Positions 52,392-63,224 of a DNA stretch of 64,000 bases are shown here, in pieces. The notes under the pieces are model-generated. The model worked only from the letters and a program-made list of their open reading frames with translations, had not been told where the DNA came from and ran no database searches. The stretch is taken from the NCBI RefSeq assembly GCF_008830365.1, contig NZ_WBKI01000009.1, forward strand, positions 1 to 64,000, written 5' to 3'. Every line of letters begins with the position of its first letter. Positions within the stretch are counted from its first letter, which is position 1. This stretch comes from Serratia proteamaculans (lineage in GTDB: Bacteria; Pseudomonadota; Gammaproteobacteria; Enterobacterales; Enterobacteriaceae). The translations under genes and the position numbers were made by a program.

Positions 52392-53588
52392 CTATGAATC
52401 GCCGTTCTGCTTCAGGGTCAACATCAGGCCTTCACGACGCATCTGGGCAGCCTCATCGGAGCGGTGCAGCTTATCCAGTACGTCCGCCAGCCAAGCGTAG
52501 TCGTAGGCATCCGGACGCTGTTTCAGCGCTTCCCGGAATGCATCGGCAGCCTGTTGCCACTCACCGTGTTTCATCAGCAACTGACCCAGCGTGCTGTTCA
52601 GCAGCGGTGTGGCGCCATGCTGTTTCACCTGCTGGCGCAGCGTTTTCTCCAACTGTTGCGGATTGCCGGACTTCAGACGCGGGATCAACAGCACCAGACG
52701 CTCATCGTATTGGCGCTTCAGGCTATCGAGCACGATTTCCTGTGCCAGCTCGTGGTCATTGCATTCGATCAGGTGATCCACCATCGCAATTTGCAGTGGA
52801 ACTTCATGGCGCGTTTTGCGGCTCTGATCTTTCCACCAGCGTTTCAGACCGTCGCTGCCTTCATCTGCCATTGCCTGATTCATCAGGCCAATATAGGCCT
52901 GCTGCTGCAGGACCTGCAGTTCAGCCTCGGTATGCAGGTTAATCTTGCTCATCGACGGCAGGATCTCCAGCAACGAGGCAAAAGCGCCGGTGCGCAGATA
53001 AGCCAGTTCCGCCAGACGCAACACTTCCGGATGACGCGGTGCCTGGTTCAGCAGGCGATCGACACCGTGACGTGCAGCATGGTTTTCTCCCTGCGCCAGT
53101 TGGATGCGCACGCGGGTGATATCTACCGGCAATTGGTCGGTGTCGGCGGCTTCGGCGGCACGTTCCAGGTACTGGTTAGTGCGGAAGTCGTCACCGCGTT
53201 GCTGTGCAGCTTCGGCAGCCAGCAGGTAGTTTACCACCGGCTGTTCGGCGTGATCGGCATTGCGCGTCAGCAGTTTTTCGACCTGCTTGTAATCGCCTTC
53301 GGCCAGTTTGATCAGCGCGGCCTTGGTTTGCTTGCGCGCGCGGCTGCGTTTACGGCCCAGGAACCAGCCGCGGGTACGTGCGCCGGTGCGGAAGACGCGG
53401 CGCAGGATCCATTCGATCACCAGCAGCACGACAAACAGCAGGACGCCCATGATCACCAGGCCGGTGACGCTGGTTTCAATATTGTAGTTATCGGTCTGAA
53501 TCAGCACATAGCCCTGATGGCCGGCCAACATCGGCCCGACCACAACGCTTGCGATCAGCACCAGGAACAGAAATAGCACGCGTAACAT
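52392..53588 (-). CDS. hemY: Heme-operon TPR membrane protein HemY
   Basis: A 398-residue inner-membrane protein of unclear function, not the protoporphyrinogen oxidase that also bears the name in Gram-positives. Two N-terminal helices (about 5-25 and 42-62) are followed by a basic stretch (RGWFLGRKRSRARKQTK) and a tetratricopeptide-like alpha-helical cytoplasmic domain up to the C-terminus. It is the last gene of hemCDXY, starting 3 bases after hemX. Confidence 0.95.
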   Translation of the reverse strand: MLRVLFLFLVLIASVVVGPMLAGHQGYVLIQTDNYNIETSVTGLVIMGVLLFVVLLVIEWILRRVFRTGARTRGWFLGRKRSRARKQTKAALIKLAEGDYKQVEKLLTRNADHAEQPVVNYLLAAEAAQQRGDDFRTNQYLERAAEAADTDQLPVDITRVRIQLAQGENHAARHGVDRLLNQAPRHPEVLRLAELAYLRTGAFASLLEILPSMSKINLHTEAELQVLQQQAYIGLMNQAMADEGSDGLKRWWKDQSRKTRHEVPLQIAMVDHLIECNDHELAQEIVLDSLKRQYDERLVLLIPRLKSGNPQQLEKTLRQQVKQHGATPLLNSTLGQLLMKHGEWQQAADAFREALKQRPDAYDYAWLADVLDKLHRSDEAAQMRREGLMLTLKQNGDS

Positions 53589-53591
53589 GGC

Positions 53592-54716
53592 TTATCCCTC
53601 CTGGTGGGCTGCAGGGGACTGGGTCATCAGATTGCGCACCCGGGTCTGCATCAGTTTTTCCAGCAGTGGCTGGCTTTTCAACTGATCCGGCACGTCCATG
53701 GTGATCGACTGCTGGCTCAGGGTATCCAACTCTTCCAGGAAAGCTTTCGTGGCCGGGTCGGTAGTATCGAAATAGGCGCGGACCCAGGTAGAGATAGTTT
53801 CCAGCGACTGTTTATACACTTCGTTCTGGTGGCGTGGAATTGCCTGCGCGGCAACCAGCAGGCGTGAACGGATATTTTCACGCAGGTAAATATCCTGATT
53901 CGGTGCCAGCAGCGGTTCGGCACTGCTATCACGGCGGCGAACGGTAATAAAGTCGGCCATAAAGTTGTGCCAGCTTTTGGTCAGGTTTTGCCGCCACTCG
54001 CCGATCGAACTGGATAGCTCGCTGCTGTCCTGATCCATCGGAGCTTCGTCATTGTCGTTATCCGCCAGGCGCAGGTTATCAACCTGATTGGATAACTGAT
54101 TGGTTTTGAGAATGATGCCGTCAAAATCCACCTGAGTCAGGGTGGACAGCGTGCTGACGTCTTCGGTAATCGCCCGGCGCACTTCGAGCAGGCTCGGATC
54201 GTTCATGTCTGCCAGGCTGGCATCGGCGCTTTTCAGCAGAGCGGCGGCGGTGGTGACGTCCTGATCGCTCCACAGTTTACGGCCGGCCATTTTCACCAGG
54301 AAATCGGCCTGTGCCAGTAACCAGGTCTTGGCATCGCTGCCGGAGATGATGGCGACTTTTTCTTGCAGCTCATTCAGTTGTCGCGTTAGGGTCGCTTGCT
54401 CGCGGTCAGCGGCATCCAGCGTTTTACCCTGTTGCTGCAACAGACCTTCCAGCGCGCTTCTTTCCTGCTGTTGGCTCTGCTTCAGCGCTTCCAGCTGTTG
54501 CTGCAAGGTTTGATTGGCGGCGATCAACTGCTGTGCCTGTTGATGTGTGTGGTAATAGCCGCCGGCGCCCAGGGCAATGACCAGCACGATGGCGATCGCG
54601 CCCAGTACTGGACCGGTATTTTTACCTTTACGCTTGTCAGCGTCGGGTAGCTTGGGGCTATCAGCCACTGGGGTTGGCTCTTCAACCGGGGCGGAGGGGG
54701 TATTTTGTTCCGTCAT
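53592..54716 (-). CDS. hemX: HemX, putative uroporphyrinogen methyltransferase-like membrane protein
   Basis: A 374-residue protein with a short acidic/Pro-rich cytoplasmic N-terminus, one helix (about 38-60) and a long Gln-rich coiled coil (about 65-130). A conserved periplasmic domain follows, with [28 protein letters not shown]. Despite its historical name it has no SAM-binding motif. The start at 54716 gives MTEQNTPS as in E. coli; the frame continues 5 codons upstream without support. Confidence 0.94.
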   Translation of the reverse strand: MTEQNTPSAPVEEPTPVADSPKLPDADKRKGKNTGPVLGAIAIVLVIALGAGGYYHTHQQAQQLIAANQTLQQQLEALKQSQQQERSALEGLLQQQGKTLDAADREQATLTRQLNELQEKVAIISGSDAKTWLLAQADFLVKMAGRKLWSDQDVTTAAALLKSADASLADMNDPSLLEVRRAITEDVSTLSTLTQVDFDGIILKTNQLSNQVDNLRLADNDNDEAPMDQDSSELSSSIGEWRQNLTKSWHNFMADFITVRRRDSSAEPLLAPNQDIYLRENIRSRLLVAAQAIPRHQNEVYKQSLETISTWVRAYFDTTDPATKAFLEELDTLSQQSITMDVPDQLKSQPLLEKLMQTRVRNLMTQSPAAHQEG

Positions 54717-54739
54717 AGTGGCACATCCCATAGTCAGGT

Positions 54740-55480
54740 TTATTGTAGCGCGCGGATCAGCGCGTCATTATCGGCGTTATCAGCTACCCGAATTGTGCTC
54801 CAGCCCAATTCCTGGGCGAGGGTAGCCAGGCGTTCGCTCACCACTACCAGGCGGCAACGCAACAGCCACGATGAACGGTAGTAATCAGGAACTAAAGTAT
54901 AGAGCTGTTGTAACATTTCACCGCTGGTGACTACCAGCGTATCAACACCGGCACGCTGCCAGTGGGCGCTTTGCTCGCTGCCATCATAGTGCACCGGGCT
55001 GCGTTGATAACATTCATAATAGCTGACGGTGGCACCACGCTCACTCAGGCTGTTGCCAAGCAGCTCGCGCCCGCCGTTGCCGCGCAGGATCAGCGCCTGC
55101 TTGCCGTCCAGCTTCTGTAAGGCAGGTAATAGAAGCAGCGTTTCGCTGATCTCCTGCTCACGTGGGTACTCCACCGGCAGGCTGCTGATGCGGTGCATCG
55201 CCAGCGCAGTGTTGCGACCGATAGCATAATAGGCCAGCCTGGCAGGCCATGGTAGCCCAACACGACCCATCACCGAATTGGCGTAGCTGACCGAATGCTG
55301 CGACAGGATAAACACCAAATCGCCATCATTAAGTTGCTGCAGCGCCTGTGGCAGTTTAGGCAGATCGCCGCCTGGGGCGAAATCGATCAGCGGGGCATGA
55401 TAGGCAACCCGGCCGAGCGCGCGCAGTCGGCTCACCAATTGCTCTCCCGAAGGAGAAGGGCGGGTTACCAGGATCGTCAT
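54740..55480 (-). CDS. hemD: Uroporphyrinogen-III synthase
   Basis: Closes and inverts ring D of hydroxymethylbilane to form uroporphyrinogen III (246 residues). The family is poorly conserved; [19 protein letters not shown] at the start and the [15 protein letters not shown] block near residue 180 identify it. It overlaps hemC by 4 bases. The 23-base spacer to hemX is short. Confidence 0.94.
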   Translation of the reverse strand: MTILVTRPSPSGEQLVSRLRALGRVAYHAPLIDFAPGGDLPKLPQALQQLNDGDLVFILSQHSVSYANSVMGRVGLPWPARLAYYAIGRNTALAMHRISSLPVEYPREQEISETLLLLPALQKLDGKQALILRGNGGRELLGNSLSERGATVSYYECYQRSPVHYDGSEQSAHWQRAGVDTLVVTSGEMLQQLYTLVPDYYRSSWLLRCRLVVVSERLATLAQELGWSTIRVADNADNDALIRALQ

Positions 55481-56418
55481 GCCGGGGGATTCCCTTGATA
55501 AACATCCTGCAGAATTTCACGGGCACCCTGTGCCAGCAACTCTTCCGCCAGCTCAATGCCCATCTGTTCCGCTTGCGCGGCGGGGCCGCGACGTTCGCCA
55601 CGCACCATCTGGCTGCCGTCCGGGGAGCCGACCAATGCACGCAGCCACAGGCTGTCGCCGTCCAGTTCGGCATAGCTGCCGATGGGGACCTGGCAACCGC
55701 CTTCCAGTCGGGTATTCATCGCCCGTTCGGCGCGAACACGAGTTTCGGTTACGGCGTGATTGAGTGGAGCCAACAGCGCGCGGGTGGTTTCATCGTCAAG
55801 GCGGCATTCAATGCCCACTGCACCCTGACCGACGGCCGGCAAGCACTCTTCCGGGCTCAGCGGGCTACGGATGCGTTGTTCCAGGCCCAGGCGTTTGAGC
55901 CCGGCGACCGCCAGAATAATGGCGTCGTAGTCGCCGTTGTCCAGTTTTGACAACCGGGTGCCGACGTTGCCGCGCAGGTCACGCACGATCAGGTCCGGAC
56001 GACGTTCACGTAATTGGCACTGACGGCGCAGGCTGGAGGTGCCGACCACGCTGCCCAGCGGCAGTTGATCGAGCGAGGCGAAACGATTGGATACAAATGC
56101 GTCACGTGGATCGTCACGCTCACAAATGGTCACCAAACCCAGGCCCGCGGGAAAATCTACCGGCACGTCTTTCATCGAATGGACGGCGATATCCGCGCGG
56201 CCATCCAGTAACGCCAGCTCAAGTTCCTTAACAAACAGCCCTTTACCGCCGACTTTAGCCAGCGGCGTATCCAGAATAATGTCGCCCCGCGTGACCATCG
56301 GTACCAGTTCGACCTGCAGACCAGGGTGGCTGGCCATCAGACGCTGCTGCACATAATGTGCCTGCCAGAGAGCGAGTGGGCTTTGTCGGGTGGCAATTCG
56401 AATAATTTTGTCTAACAT
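55477..56418 (-). CDS. hemC: Porphobilinogen deaminase
   Basis: Polymerises four porphobilinogens to hydroxymethylbilane (313 residues). Substrate and cofactor motifs are present: [38 protein letters not shown] and the dipyrromethane cysteine in [13 protein letters not shown], near residue 242. It is the first gene of hemCDXY and diverges from cyaA across 316 bases. Confidence 0.97.
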   Translation of the reverse strand: MLDKIIRIATRQSPLALWQAHYVQQRLMASHPGLQVELVPMVTRGDIILDTPLAKVGGKGLFVKELELALLDGRADIAVHSMKDVPVDFPAGLGLVTICERDDPRDAFVSNRFASLDQLPLGSVVGTSSLRRQCQLRERRPDLIVRDLRGNVGTRLSKLDNGDYDAIILAVAGLKRLGLEQRIRSPLSPEECLPAVGQGAVGIECRLDDETTRALLAPLNHAVTETRVRAERAMNTRLEGGCQVPIGSYAELDGDSLWLRALVGSPDGSQMVRGERRGPAAQAEQMGIELAEELLAQGAREILQDVYQGNPPA

Positions 56419-56734
56419 GCTTGTTACCGTTTTTATAATTCGCTGTTCATCCTACCACTGAGTGTGAAAACTGTCAGTGCTAGAAGCCACAGGCGAATAA
56501 AGGACAACGGAATCAACGGGACGTGTGATGTGTTTTGGGGCAGTTAACACTGCGGGTAAATCGTTTGGAGTGGCGCAACAATAATAGTGAAGCGTTACCT
56601 CCTTTACGGTCAATCAGCAAGGTGTTAGATTGATCACGTTTCCAGCAATAAGTTGCCAAATATTCTTCCAACACTAACGGCGCTTATGGAATACGGGTTT
56701 TTTTCTAAATACCGGGATAATCAGGCGAGACGTC
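56419..56734. other. Divergent hemC / cyaA control region
   Basis: A 316-base gap holding the two promoters, with a CRP-like site at 56623-56638. E. coli has several promoters here that are partly cAMP-CRP-controlled. No other element is clear. The cyaA RBS AGGCGAG lies at 56723-56729. Confidence 0.5.
56623..56638 (+). promoter_or_regulatory. CRP-like operator of cyaA
   Basis: TGTTA-N6-TCACG matches TGTGA-N6-TCACA at 8 of 10 positions, about 97 bases upstream of the TTG start. In E. coli, CRP binding in this region represses cyaA as feedback. The position agrees with that model. Confidence 0.65.
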
Positions 56735-59287
56735 TTGTACCTCTACATCGAGACACTGAAGCAGAGACTGGATGCGATCAATCAATTACGCATCGATCGC
56801 GCCCTAGCGGCCATGAAGCCCGCGTTCCAACGGGTATACAGTCTGCTGCCTACCTTACTGCACCACCACCACCCACTGATGCCAGGTTATCTGAACGGTA
56901 ACGTTCCCCATGGCGTTTGTATCTACACGCCTGATGAAACCCAGCAAGATTACCTCAACGATTTAGAAGACAAATGGGGCAGCCCGTTTGACAAGCTGGC
57001 CAGCGGTGAACTGCCGATTACCGGGGTTTATTCGATGGGCAGTACTTCATCGATCGGCCAGAGTTGCAGCTCGGATCTCGACATCTGGGTGTGCCACCAG
57101 TCCTGGCTGGATAACGAAGAGCGTAACCGCCTGCAGCAAAAATGCAGCCTGTTGGAAAAATGGGCAGCGTCAATGGGGGTGGAAGTCAGCTTCTTCCTGA
57201 TTGATGAAAACCGCTTCCGCCATAACGAAAGTGGCAGCCTGGGCGGTGAAGACTGCGGTTCCACCCAACATATCCTGCTGCTGGATGAATTTTACCGCAC
57301 CGCGGTGCGCCTGGCCGGCAAACGCATTTTGTGGAACATGGTGCCGGGCGAAGAAGAAGCGCATTACGATGAGTATGTGCTGTCGCTGTACTCGCAAGGT
57401 GCGCTAACGCCGAATGAGTGGCTGGATCTCGGCGGCCTGAGCACACTGTCGGCGGAAGAATACTTCGGCGCCAGTCTGTGGCAGCTGTACAAAAGCATCG
57501 ACTCGCCTTACAAGGCGGTGTTGAAGACCCTGCTGCTGGAAGCCTATTCCTGGGAATACCCGAATACTCAGCTGTTGGCGATGGACATCAAGCAGCGCCT
57601 GCATCAGGGCGAAATCGTCTGCTTCGGTCTCGACTCCTACTGTATGATGCTCGAACGCGTTACGCATTATCTGAATGAAATCAACGATACCACCCGCCTC
57701 GATCTGGTCCGCCGCTGCTTCTACCTGAAAGTCTGTGAAAAACTTTCGCGCGCTAATGCGTGCGTCGGCTGGCGTCGTGAGATCCTCAGCCAGTTGGTCA
57801 GCGAATGGGGCTGGGACGAAGAGCGTCTGGCGATCCTGGATAATCGCGCCAACTGGAAAATCGAACGGGTACGTGAAGCGCACAACGAACTGTTGGATGC
57901 GATGATGCAAAGCTATCGTAATCTGATCCGCTTTGCCCGTCGTAATAATCTCAGCGTCAGTGCCAGCCCGCAGGATATCGGCGTGCTGACCCGCAAGCTG
58001 TACGCCGCGTTTGAAGCGCTGCCCGGCAAGGTGACGCTGGTGAACCCGCAGATCTCGCCGGACCTGTCAGAAGACGATTTAACCTTTATTCACGTGCCGA
58101 TTGGCCGCGCCAACCGCACCGGCTGGTACCTGTACAATCAGGCACCGGCCATGGACTCGATCGTCAGCCATCAACCGCTGGAATATAACCGCTACCTGAA
58201 CAAACTGGTGGCCTGGGCTTATTTCAACGGCTTACTGACGCCGAAGACCCGTTTACACATCAAGAGCGGCAATCTGTGCGACACCGCCAAACTGCAGGAA
58301 CTGGTGGCCGACGTGTCGCACCACTTCCCGCTGCGGCTGGCCGCACCTACGCCAAAAGCCTTGTACAGCCCGTGTGAAATTCGCCATCTGGCGATTATCG
58401 TCAATCTGGAAAACGATCCGACTGCCGCCTTCCGCAATCAGGTGGTGCATTTCGATTTCCGCAAGCTTGACGTGTTCAGCTTCGGCCAGCAGCAGCAATG
58501 CCTGGTGGGCAGTATCGATCTGCTGTACCGCAACTCCTGGAACGAAGTGCGTACTCTGCATTTCAGCGGTGAGCAATCGGTGTTGGAAGCCTTGAAGACC
58601 ATTCTTGGCAAAATGCATCAGGACGCCGCCCCGCCGGAATCGGTAGAGGTGTTCTGCTACAGCCAGCATCTGCGCGGCCTGATCCGTACCCGCATCCAGC
58701 AATTGGTGTCAGAGTGCATTGAACTGCGCCTGTCGAGTACCCGCCTGGAGCCGGGCCGCTTTAAAGCGGTACGCGTTGCCGGTCAGACCTGGGGCCTGTT
58801 CTTCGAACGGTTGAGCGTGTCGGTACAGAAGCTGGAAAACGCAGTGGAATTCTATGGCGCTATTTCCAACAACAAATTGCACGGCCTGTCGATCAAAGTG
58901 GAAACCGATCAGGTGCATTTACCGCCGGTAGTGGATGGCTTCGCCAGTGAGGGGATCATTCAGTTCTTCTTTGAAGACACCTCGGACGACAAGGGCTTTA
59001 ACATCTATATTCTGGATGAGTCGAACCGGGTTGAGGTTTACCACCATTGTGAAGGCAGTAAAGAAGAGCTGGTGCGTGACGTCAGCCGTTTCTATTCTTC
59101 CTCGCACGATCGCTTTACCTACGGCTCCAGCTTTATCAACTTCAATTTGCCGCAGTTCTACCAGATAGTGCAGCTTGATGGCCGCACTCAGGTGATCCCG
59201 TTCCGCAGCAATGTGTTGTCGAGCCTGTGTGTACCGCTGGCCGATAGCGCCGCTCAGCCGCTGAAACAGCAGTTCCAGCTACACTGA
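56735..59287 (+). CDS. cyaA: Class I adenylate cyclase
   Basis: Makes cAMP from ATP, giving CRP its effector; in E. coli it is stimulated by phosphorylated EIIA-Glc when glucose is absent. 850 residues. The start codon is TTG, giving the [20 protein letters not shown]-terminus; E. coli cyaA also begins with TTG. The catalytic nucleotidyltransferase-like motif [17 protein letters not shown] is at about residue 103-119, and the C-terminal regulatory half carries [15 protein letters not shown]. The final 25 residues differ from E. coli. Confidence 0.97.
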   Translation: MYLYIETLKQRLDAINQLRIDRALAAMKPAFQRVYSLLPTLLHHHHPLMPGYLNGNVPHGVCIYTPDETQQDYLNDLEDKWGSPFDKLASGELPITGVYSMGSTSSIGQSCSSDLDIWVCHQSWLDNEERNRLQQKCSLLEKWAASMGVEVSFFLIDENRFRHNESGSLGGEDCGSTQHILLLDEFYRTAVRLAGKRILWNMVPGEEEAHYDEYVLSLYSQGALTPNEWLDLGGLSTLSAEEYFGASLWQLYKSIDSPYKAVLKTLLLEAYSWEYPNTQLLAMDIKQRLHQGEIVCFGLDSYCMMLERVTHYLNEINDTTRLDLVRRCFYLKVCEKLSRANACVGWRREILSQLVSEWGWDEERLAILDNRANWKIERVREAHNELLDAMMQSYRNLIRFARRNNLSVSASPQDIGVLTRKLYAAFEALPGKVTLVNPQISPDLSEDDLTFIHVPIGRANRTGWYLYNQAPAMDSIVSHQPLEYNRYLNKLVAWAYFNGLLTPKTRLHIKSGNLCDTAKLQELVADVSHHFPLRLAAPTPKALYSPCEIRHLAIIVNLENDPTAAFRNQVVHFDFRKLDVFSFGQQQQCLVGSIDLLYRNSWNEVRTLHFSGEQSVLEALKTILGKMHQDAAPPESVEVFCYSQHLRGLIRTRIQQLVSECIELRLSSTRLEPGRFKAVRVAGQTWGLFFERLSVSVQKLENAVEFYGAISNNKLHGLSIKVETDQVHLPPVVDGFASEGIIQFFFEDTSDDKGFNIYILDESNRVEVYHHCEGSKEELVRDVSRFYSSSHDRFTYGSSFINFNLPQFYQIVQLDGRTQVIPFRSNVLSSLCVPLADSAAQPLKQQFQLH

Positions 59288-59291
59288 CATT

Positions 59292-59320
59292 ACAGGGGCT
59301 CGCGTTTGCTGAACCCCTGT
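59292..59320. terminator. Hairpin between convergent cyaA and cyaY
   Basis: ACAGGGG (59292-59298) / CCCCTGT (59314-59320) with a 15-base loop, lying right after cyaA. It lacks a T-run on both strands and may be a weak bidirectional terminator. Confidence 0.4.
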
Positions 59321-59334
59321 GAATGCCGTTATTT

Positions 59335-59655
59335 TCAGGCAAATTTCACTTCTTCGCCTGCCTGCGCACTGGCGGCTTCGCTCAGCAACGGGTAGAAGGC
59401 GCGATCGCTGCGATCGCAGAGCCACACGCCATCACGGTAGTTAAAGTGATAGCCGCCGGTCTTGGTCGCCAGCCAAACCTGATGCAGTGGCTCCTGGCGA
59501 TTGATGACAATTTTGGTGCCATTTTCGAAGCTTAACGTCATTACGCCGCCGTTAGTTTCGTAATCGATATCCGCATCGCCAGCAAAATCGTCCAGTGTCT
59601 CTTCAATATTAAGCATCAGTTGGTCAGCTAACTGGTGAAACTCACTGTCGTTCAT
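59335..59655 (-). CDS. cyaY: Frataxin homologue CyaY
   Basis: An iron-binding protein that modulates IscS-dependent Fe-S cluster assembly, 106 residues. The start at 59655 ([13 protein letters not shown]) has AGGA 7 bases upstream; a TTG two codons earlier is less likely. The acidic first helix ([16 protein letters not shown]) provides the iron-binding ridge. The motif [20 protein letters not shown] is characteristic. Confidence 0.96.
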   Translation of the reverse strand: MNDSEFHQLADQLMLNIEETLDDFAGDADIDYETNGGVMTLSFENGTKIVINRQEPLHQVWLATKTGGYHFNYRDGVWLCDRSDRAFYPLLSEAASAQAGEEVKFA

Positions 59656-59727
59656 ATTCAATTCCTATTGCTTTTCATGATCCACCTGCGATTATAGAGA
59701 CCTTGGACGCATGAATTACAGGCATTA

Positions 59728-59940
59728 ATGCAAATGAAAAAACAACTACGCTATGCGCTGATGGCAGTTCTGCTTGCCGGGCTCTCCGGCTGTGGTCTGA
59801 AAGGCCCGCTGTACTTCCCTCCAGCCGATCCGGCCAGCACTAAGAAACCGGCCACTCAGGTTCAGACTGGCGAACAGGTACAGAAAAATCAGCAAGAACT
59901 TTCCAGCTCTCAGCAAAAACCGTCGATGAGCGCTCAGTAA
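59728..59940 (+). CDS. lptM: LPS-assembly lipoprotein LptM (YifL)
   Basis: A small outer-membrane lipoprotein, 70 residues. The signal peptide ends in the lipobox LSGC, followed by the conserved GLKGPLYFPPAD block that in E. coli LptM mimics LPS in the LptDE translocon to aid LptD oxidation. A Gln/Ser-rich tail follows. The ATG at 59728 has AGG 5 bases upstream; a second ATG at 59734 is a fair alternative. It is the first gene of the dapF operon. Confidence 0.93.
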   Translation: MQMKKQLRYALMAVLLAGLSGCGLKGPLYFPPADPASTKKPATQVQTGEQVQKNQQELSSSQQKPSMSAQ

Positions 59941-59997
59941 CACCTTGTTTGCGGCGGCACAGGCCACCGCAAACCAAGACGGATAGCGGAGTATGAT

Positions 59998-60822
59998 ATG
60001 CAGTTCTCCAAAATGCACGGTCTGGGCAACGACTTTATGGTGGTCGATGCCGTTACACAGAATGTCTATTTTTCTCCCGAGCTGATCCGCCGTTTGGCCG
60101 ATCGGCACCTGGGCGTTGGCTTTGACCAGCTGCTGGTGGTAGAACCGCCTTACGATCCGGAACTGGATTTCCACTACCGTATTTTTAACGCCGACGGCAG
60201 TGAAGTGGCGCAGTGCGGTAACGGCGCACGCTGTTTTGCCCGCTTTGTGCGGCTGAAAGGGCTGACCAACAAGCGCGATATTCGCGTGAGTACCCAGACC
60301 GGGCGTATGGTGCTGAGCGTCACCGATGATGATCTGGTGTGCGTGAATATGGGCGAGCCGAACTTCGATCCTCAGACTGTGCCCTTCCGCGCGACTAAAG
60401 AAGAAAAGACTTACATCATGCGTGCGGCGGAAAATACGGTGCTGTGCGGCGTGGTGTCGATGGGCAACCCGCATTGTGTTTTACAGGTAGATGAGGTAAA
60501 AACCGCCAAAGTGGAGTTGCTCGGCCCGGTGCTGGAAGGGCATGAACGTTTCCCTGAGCGGGCCAATATTGGTTTTATGCAAATTGTCAGTCGTGAGCAC
60601 ATCAAACTGCGCGTGTATGAGCGCGGTGCCGGCGAAACCCAGGCCTGCGGAAGCGGTGCCTGTGCGGCGGTGGCCGTGGGGATCCAACAGGAATTGCTGT
60701 CGGAAGAGGTGCATGTAGAGCTGCCGGGTGGCAGCCTGCATATTCGCTGGAAAGGACCGGGCAGCCCGTTGTTTATGACCGGCCCGGCAACCCATGTATA
60801 TGACGGATTTATTCATCTATGA
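59998..60822 (+). CDS. dapF: Diaminopimelate epimerase
   Basis: Converts LL-DAP to meso-DAP for lysine and peptidoglycan (274 residues, the E. coli length). The catalytic cysteine pair is Cys73 in AQCGNGARC and the second in [11 protein letters not shown] (near 217). The start ATG gives [13 protein letters not shown], the standard N-terminus, and it overlaps the next gene by 4 bases. Confidence 0.97.
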   Translation: MQFSKMHGLGNDFMVVDAVTQNVYFSPELIRRLADRHLGVGFDQLLVVEPPYDPELDFHYRIFNADGSEVAQCGNGARCFARFVRLKGLTNKRDIRVSTQTGRMVLSVTDDDLVCVNMGEPNFDPQTVPFRATKEEKTYIMRAAENTVLCGVVSMGNPHCVLQVDEVKTAKVELLGPVLEGHERFPERANIGFMQIVSREHIKLRVYERGAGETQACGSGACAAVAVGIQQELLSEEVHVELPGGSLHIRWKGPGSPLFMTGPATHVYDGFIHL

Positions 60823-61523
60823 AGAGCGTTGAGGACCAGGCTGTCGCAGGCATTGAGCTTGACGACGACGCCGTGATGCAGTTTCTGCTGCAAAACCCGG
60901 ATTTCTTTATCCGTAACGCGCGGTTGGTGGAACAGATGCGCGTTCCCCATCCCGTTCGCGGTACCGTGTCGTTGGTCGAGTGGCATCTGGCCCGCCAGCG
61001 TAATCATATCAACCGGCTGGAAGAAGAAATTACCCTGCTGATGGAGCAGGCCAGCGCCAACGAAACGCTGTTTGCCAGCCTGCTGCATTTACAGGCCAAT
61101 CTGGCCACCGCCGACAGCCTGCAGGATATGCTTAACCGCCTGCAGCGTTGGGCGCGCGGTTTCGGTTTGGCCGGTGCCAATATCCGCTTGTTTTCCGAAA
61201 GCTGGAAAATCGGAGCGCCTTCCGATTTCACCCACCTTGCCCTGTCGCGTTCGTCGTTTGAACCGCTGCGCATTCAGCGCCTGGGTGACCAACAGCATTT
61301 CCTCGGCAGCCTGAATGGCCCTGAGTTGCTGTTGCTGCTGCCGCAGGCCAAGCTGGTCGGCTCGGTAGCGCTGTCGATGCTGGGTGAAGACGGCGAACTG
61401 GGTATGGTGATATTCAGCAGCCGCGATACGCAACACTATCAGCAAGGTATGGGCACGGTGATGCTTAATCAACTGGCGCGCATGTTACCGGAACTGCTGG
61501 AACGCTGGGTCGAACGCGCATGA
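60819..61523 (+). CDS. yigA: DUF484 family protein YigA
   Basis: A 234-residue cytoplasmic protein with an N-terminal motif ([15 protein letters not shown]), a short coiled coil (about 45-75) and a GAF-like C-terminal part. Its function is unknown. Its position between dapF and xerC is fixed across enteric bacteria, and 4-base overlaps with both suggest coupled translation. Confidence 0.93.
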   Translation: MKSVEDQAVAGIELDDDAVMQFLLQNPDFFIRNARLVEQMRVPHPVRGTVSLVEWHLARQRNHINRLEEEITLLMEQASANETLFASLLHLQANLATADSLQDMLNRLQRWARGFGLAGANIRLFSESWKIGAPSDFTHLALSRSSFEPLRIQRLGDQQHFLGSLNGPELLLLLPQAKLVGSVALSMLGEDGELGMVIFSSRDTQHYQQGMGTVMLNQLARMLPELLERWVERA

Positions 61524-62431
61524 CTCCGCTGGCGGCCAGCCTGCAACAGCCGGTGGACGCTTTTTTGCGCTATCTGAAGGTCGAGCGTCAGCTTAGCCCG
61601 CTCACCCAGTTGAGTTATTCACGTCAACTGCAGGCGCTGATGGTGCTGGCGCAGGAGATAGGCGTGACGGAGTGGCCGGTGCTGGACGCCGCCAAAGTCC
61701 GCCAGCTTGCAGCGCGCAGTAAGCGCGCCGGGCTACAGTCATCCAGCCTCGCGCTGCGCCTGTCGGCGTTGCGCAGTTTTCTCGACTGGCAGGTCAGCCA
61801 GGGCATGCTGATTGCCAACCCCGCCAAAGGGATCCGAACGCCCCGCAGCGGCCGTCATCTGCCGAAAAACATCGACGTCGATGAAATGAATCAGCTGCTG
61901 AATATCGATCTTAACGATCCCCTGGCGGTGCGCGATCGCGCCATGCTCGAAGTTATGTACGGTGCCGGGCTGCGTCTTTCTGAACTGGTGGGGCTGGATT
62001 GTCGTCATGTCGATCTGGCCGCCGGTGAAATCTGGGTGCTGGGTAAGGGCAGTAAGGAACGTAAGCTGCCGGTGGGGCGGACTGCGGTGACCTGGCTTGA
62101 ACACTGGCTGGCGATGCGCGATCTGTTCGGGCCAGCGGACGATGCGATGTTTCTGTCCAATCAGGGCAAACGCATCTCGACCCGTAACGTGCAAAAGCGT
62201 TTTGCCGAGTGGGGCGTTAAACAGGGCGTTAACAGCCACATCCATCCGCACAAGCTGCGCCACTCGTTTGCCACCCATATGCTGGAATCCAGTGGCGATC
62301 TGCGTGCGGTGCAGGAACTGCTTGGTCACGCCAACCTGACCACCACTCAAATCTACACTCACCTCGACTTTCAACATCTGGCCAACGTGTACGATGCCGC
62401 GCATCCACGCGCCAAACGGGGGAAATCCTGA
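61520..62431 (+). CDS. xerC: Site-specific tyrosine recombinase XerC
   Basis: Resolves chromosome dimers at dif with XerD (303 residues, E. coli 298). The N-terminal SAM-like core-binding domain is followed by the catalytic domain with the residues R (GAGLRLSEL), K ([10 protein letters not shown]), H-x-x-R ([12 protein letters not shown]), H ([13 protein letters not shown]) and the Tyr in that last block (IYTH). It shares 1 base with yigB. Confidence 0.97.
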   Translation: MTPLAASLQQPVDAFLRYLKVERQLSPLTQLSYSRQLQALMVLAQEIGVTEWPVLDAAKVRQLAARSKRAGLQSSSLALRLSALRSFLDWQVSQGMLIANPAKGIRTPRSGRHLPKNIDVDEMNQLLNIDLNDPLAVRDRAMLEVMYGAGLRLSELVGLDCRHVDLAAGEIWVLGKGSKERKLPVGRTAVTWLEHWLAMRDLFGPADDAMFLSNQGKRISTRNVQKRFAEWGVKQGVNSHIHPHKLRHSFATHMLESSGDLRAVQELLGHANLTTTQIYTHLDFQHLANVYDAAHPRAKRGKS

Positions 62432-63147
62432 TGCATTTTTATCGTCCGTTGCGGCCGCTGGCGGCGCTGACCTTTGATCTGGACGACACGCTGTACGACA
62501 ACCGGCCGGTGATCAAACAGACCGAGCTGCAGTCGGTGGCCTTTCTGCAGAACTATCATCCCGGGCTGAACCACTTCCAGTCGGCGGATTTTCATCGCCT
62601 GCGCCAGGAACTACGTGAACAGGATCCGGAAATTTATCATGATGTCACCCAGTGGCGCTGGCGCGCTATCCATTTGGCGCTGAGCCGTCAGGGGCTGCGT
62701 GATGCCGAAGCCGCCGACGGTGCCGATGCTGCGATGCAGAACTTTGCGCTGTGGCGCAGTCGTATCGAAGTACCCGACGCGACCCATGCCACCCTGAAGG
62801 CGCTGGGCGAACGTTTCCCGCTGGTGGCGATCACCAACGGCAATGCCGATCCGGCGCTGTGCGGGCTGGATGGTTACTTCCAGTTTGTGCTGCGTTCCGG
62901 GCCGGATGGCCGCGCCAAGCCCTATCAGGATATGTATCAACTGGCCGCTGAGCGGTTAGGCGTTGCCCCTGAACGCATTCTTCACGTGGGTGATGATTTG
63001 ACCACCGACGTCGCTGGGGCATTGCGCTCCGGCCTGCAGGCCTGTTGGATCAACGACCGCCAGCGCAGCCTGATGCAGGCCGCCGACAGCCGTCTGCTAC
63101 CACATATTGAGATTTCGCAGTTGGCATCGCTGACAGCATTGTTATAA
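62431..63147 (+). CDS. yigB: HAD-family FMN phosphatase YigB
   Basis: A Haloacid-dehalogenase-like phosphatase (238 residues) whose E. coli homologue dephosphorylates FMN and 5-amino-6-ribitylamino uracil phosphate. HAD motif I is [10 protein letters not shown], motif II AITNGN, motif III K in [10 protein letters not shown], motif [15 protein letters not shown]. It is the last gene of the lptM-dapF-yigA-xerC-yigB run. Confidence 0.95.
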   Translation: MHFYRPLRPLAALTFDLDDTLYDNRPVIKQTELQSVAFLQNYHPGLNHFQSADFHRLRQELREQDPEIYHDVTQWRWRAIHLALSRQGLRDAEAADGADAAMQNFALWRSRIEVPDATHATLKALGERFPLVAITNGNADPALCGLDGYFQFVLRSGPDGRAKPYQDMYQLAAERLGVAPERILHVGDDLTTDVAGALRSGLQACWINDRQRSLMQAADSRLLPHIEISQLASLTALL

Positions 63148-63148
63148 T
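63121..63148 (+). promoter_or_regulatory. uvrD promoter
   Basis: TTGGCA (63121-63126; 5 of 6) and a perfect TATAAT (63143-63148), spacer 16, overlap the yigB stop codon. The LexA box lies just downstream. Confidence 0.8.
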
Positions 63149-63161
63149 CCCTGCCAGAACT

Positions 63162-63177
63162 CTGTATAAATTCCCAG
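63162..63177 (+). promoter_or_regulatory. LexA (SOS) box of uvrD
   Basis: CTGTATAAATTCCCAG keeps the CTG-N10-CAG frame and resembles the E. coli uvrD box, including the CCCAG right end. It lies 14 bases after the -10, so LexA would block early elongation or start-site access. The departure from CTGT...ACAG at the right arm suggests weak binding and early induction. Confidence 0.82.
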
Positions 63178-63224
63178 TGGAATCGCGTCTCTGACGCGCT
63201 TTCCCTTACCAATTAATGGTGCCT

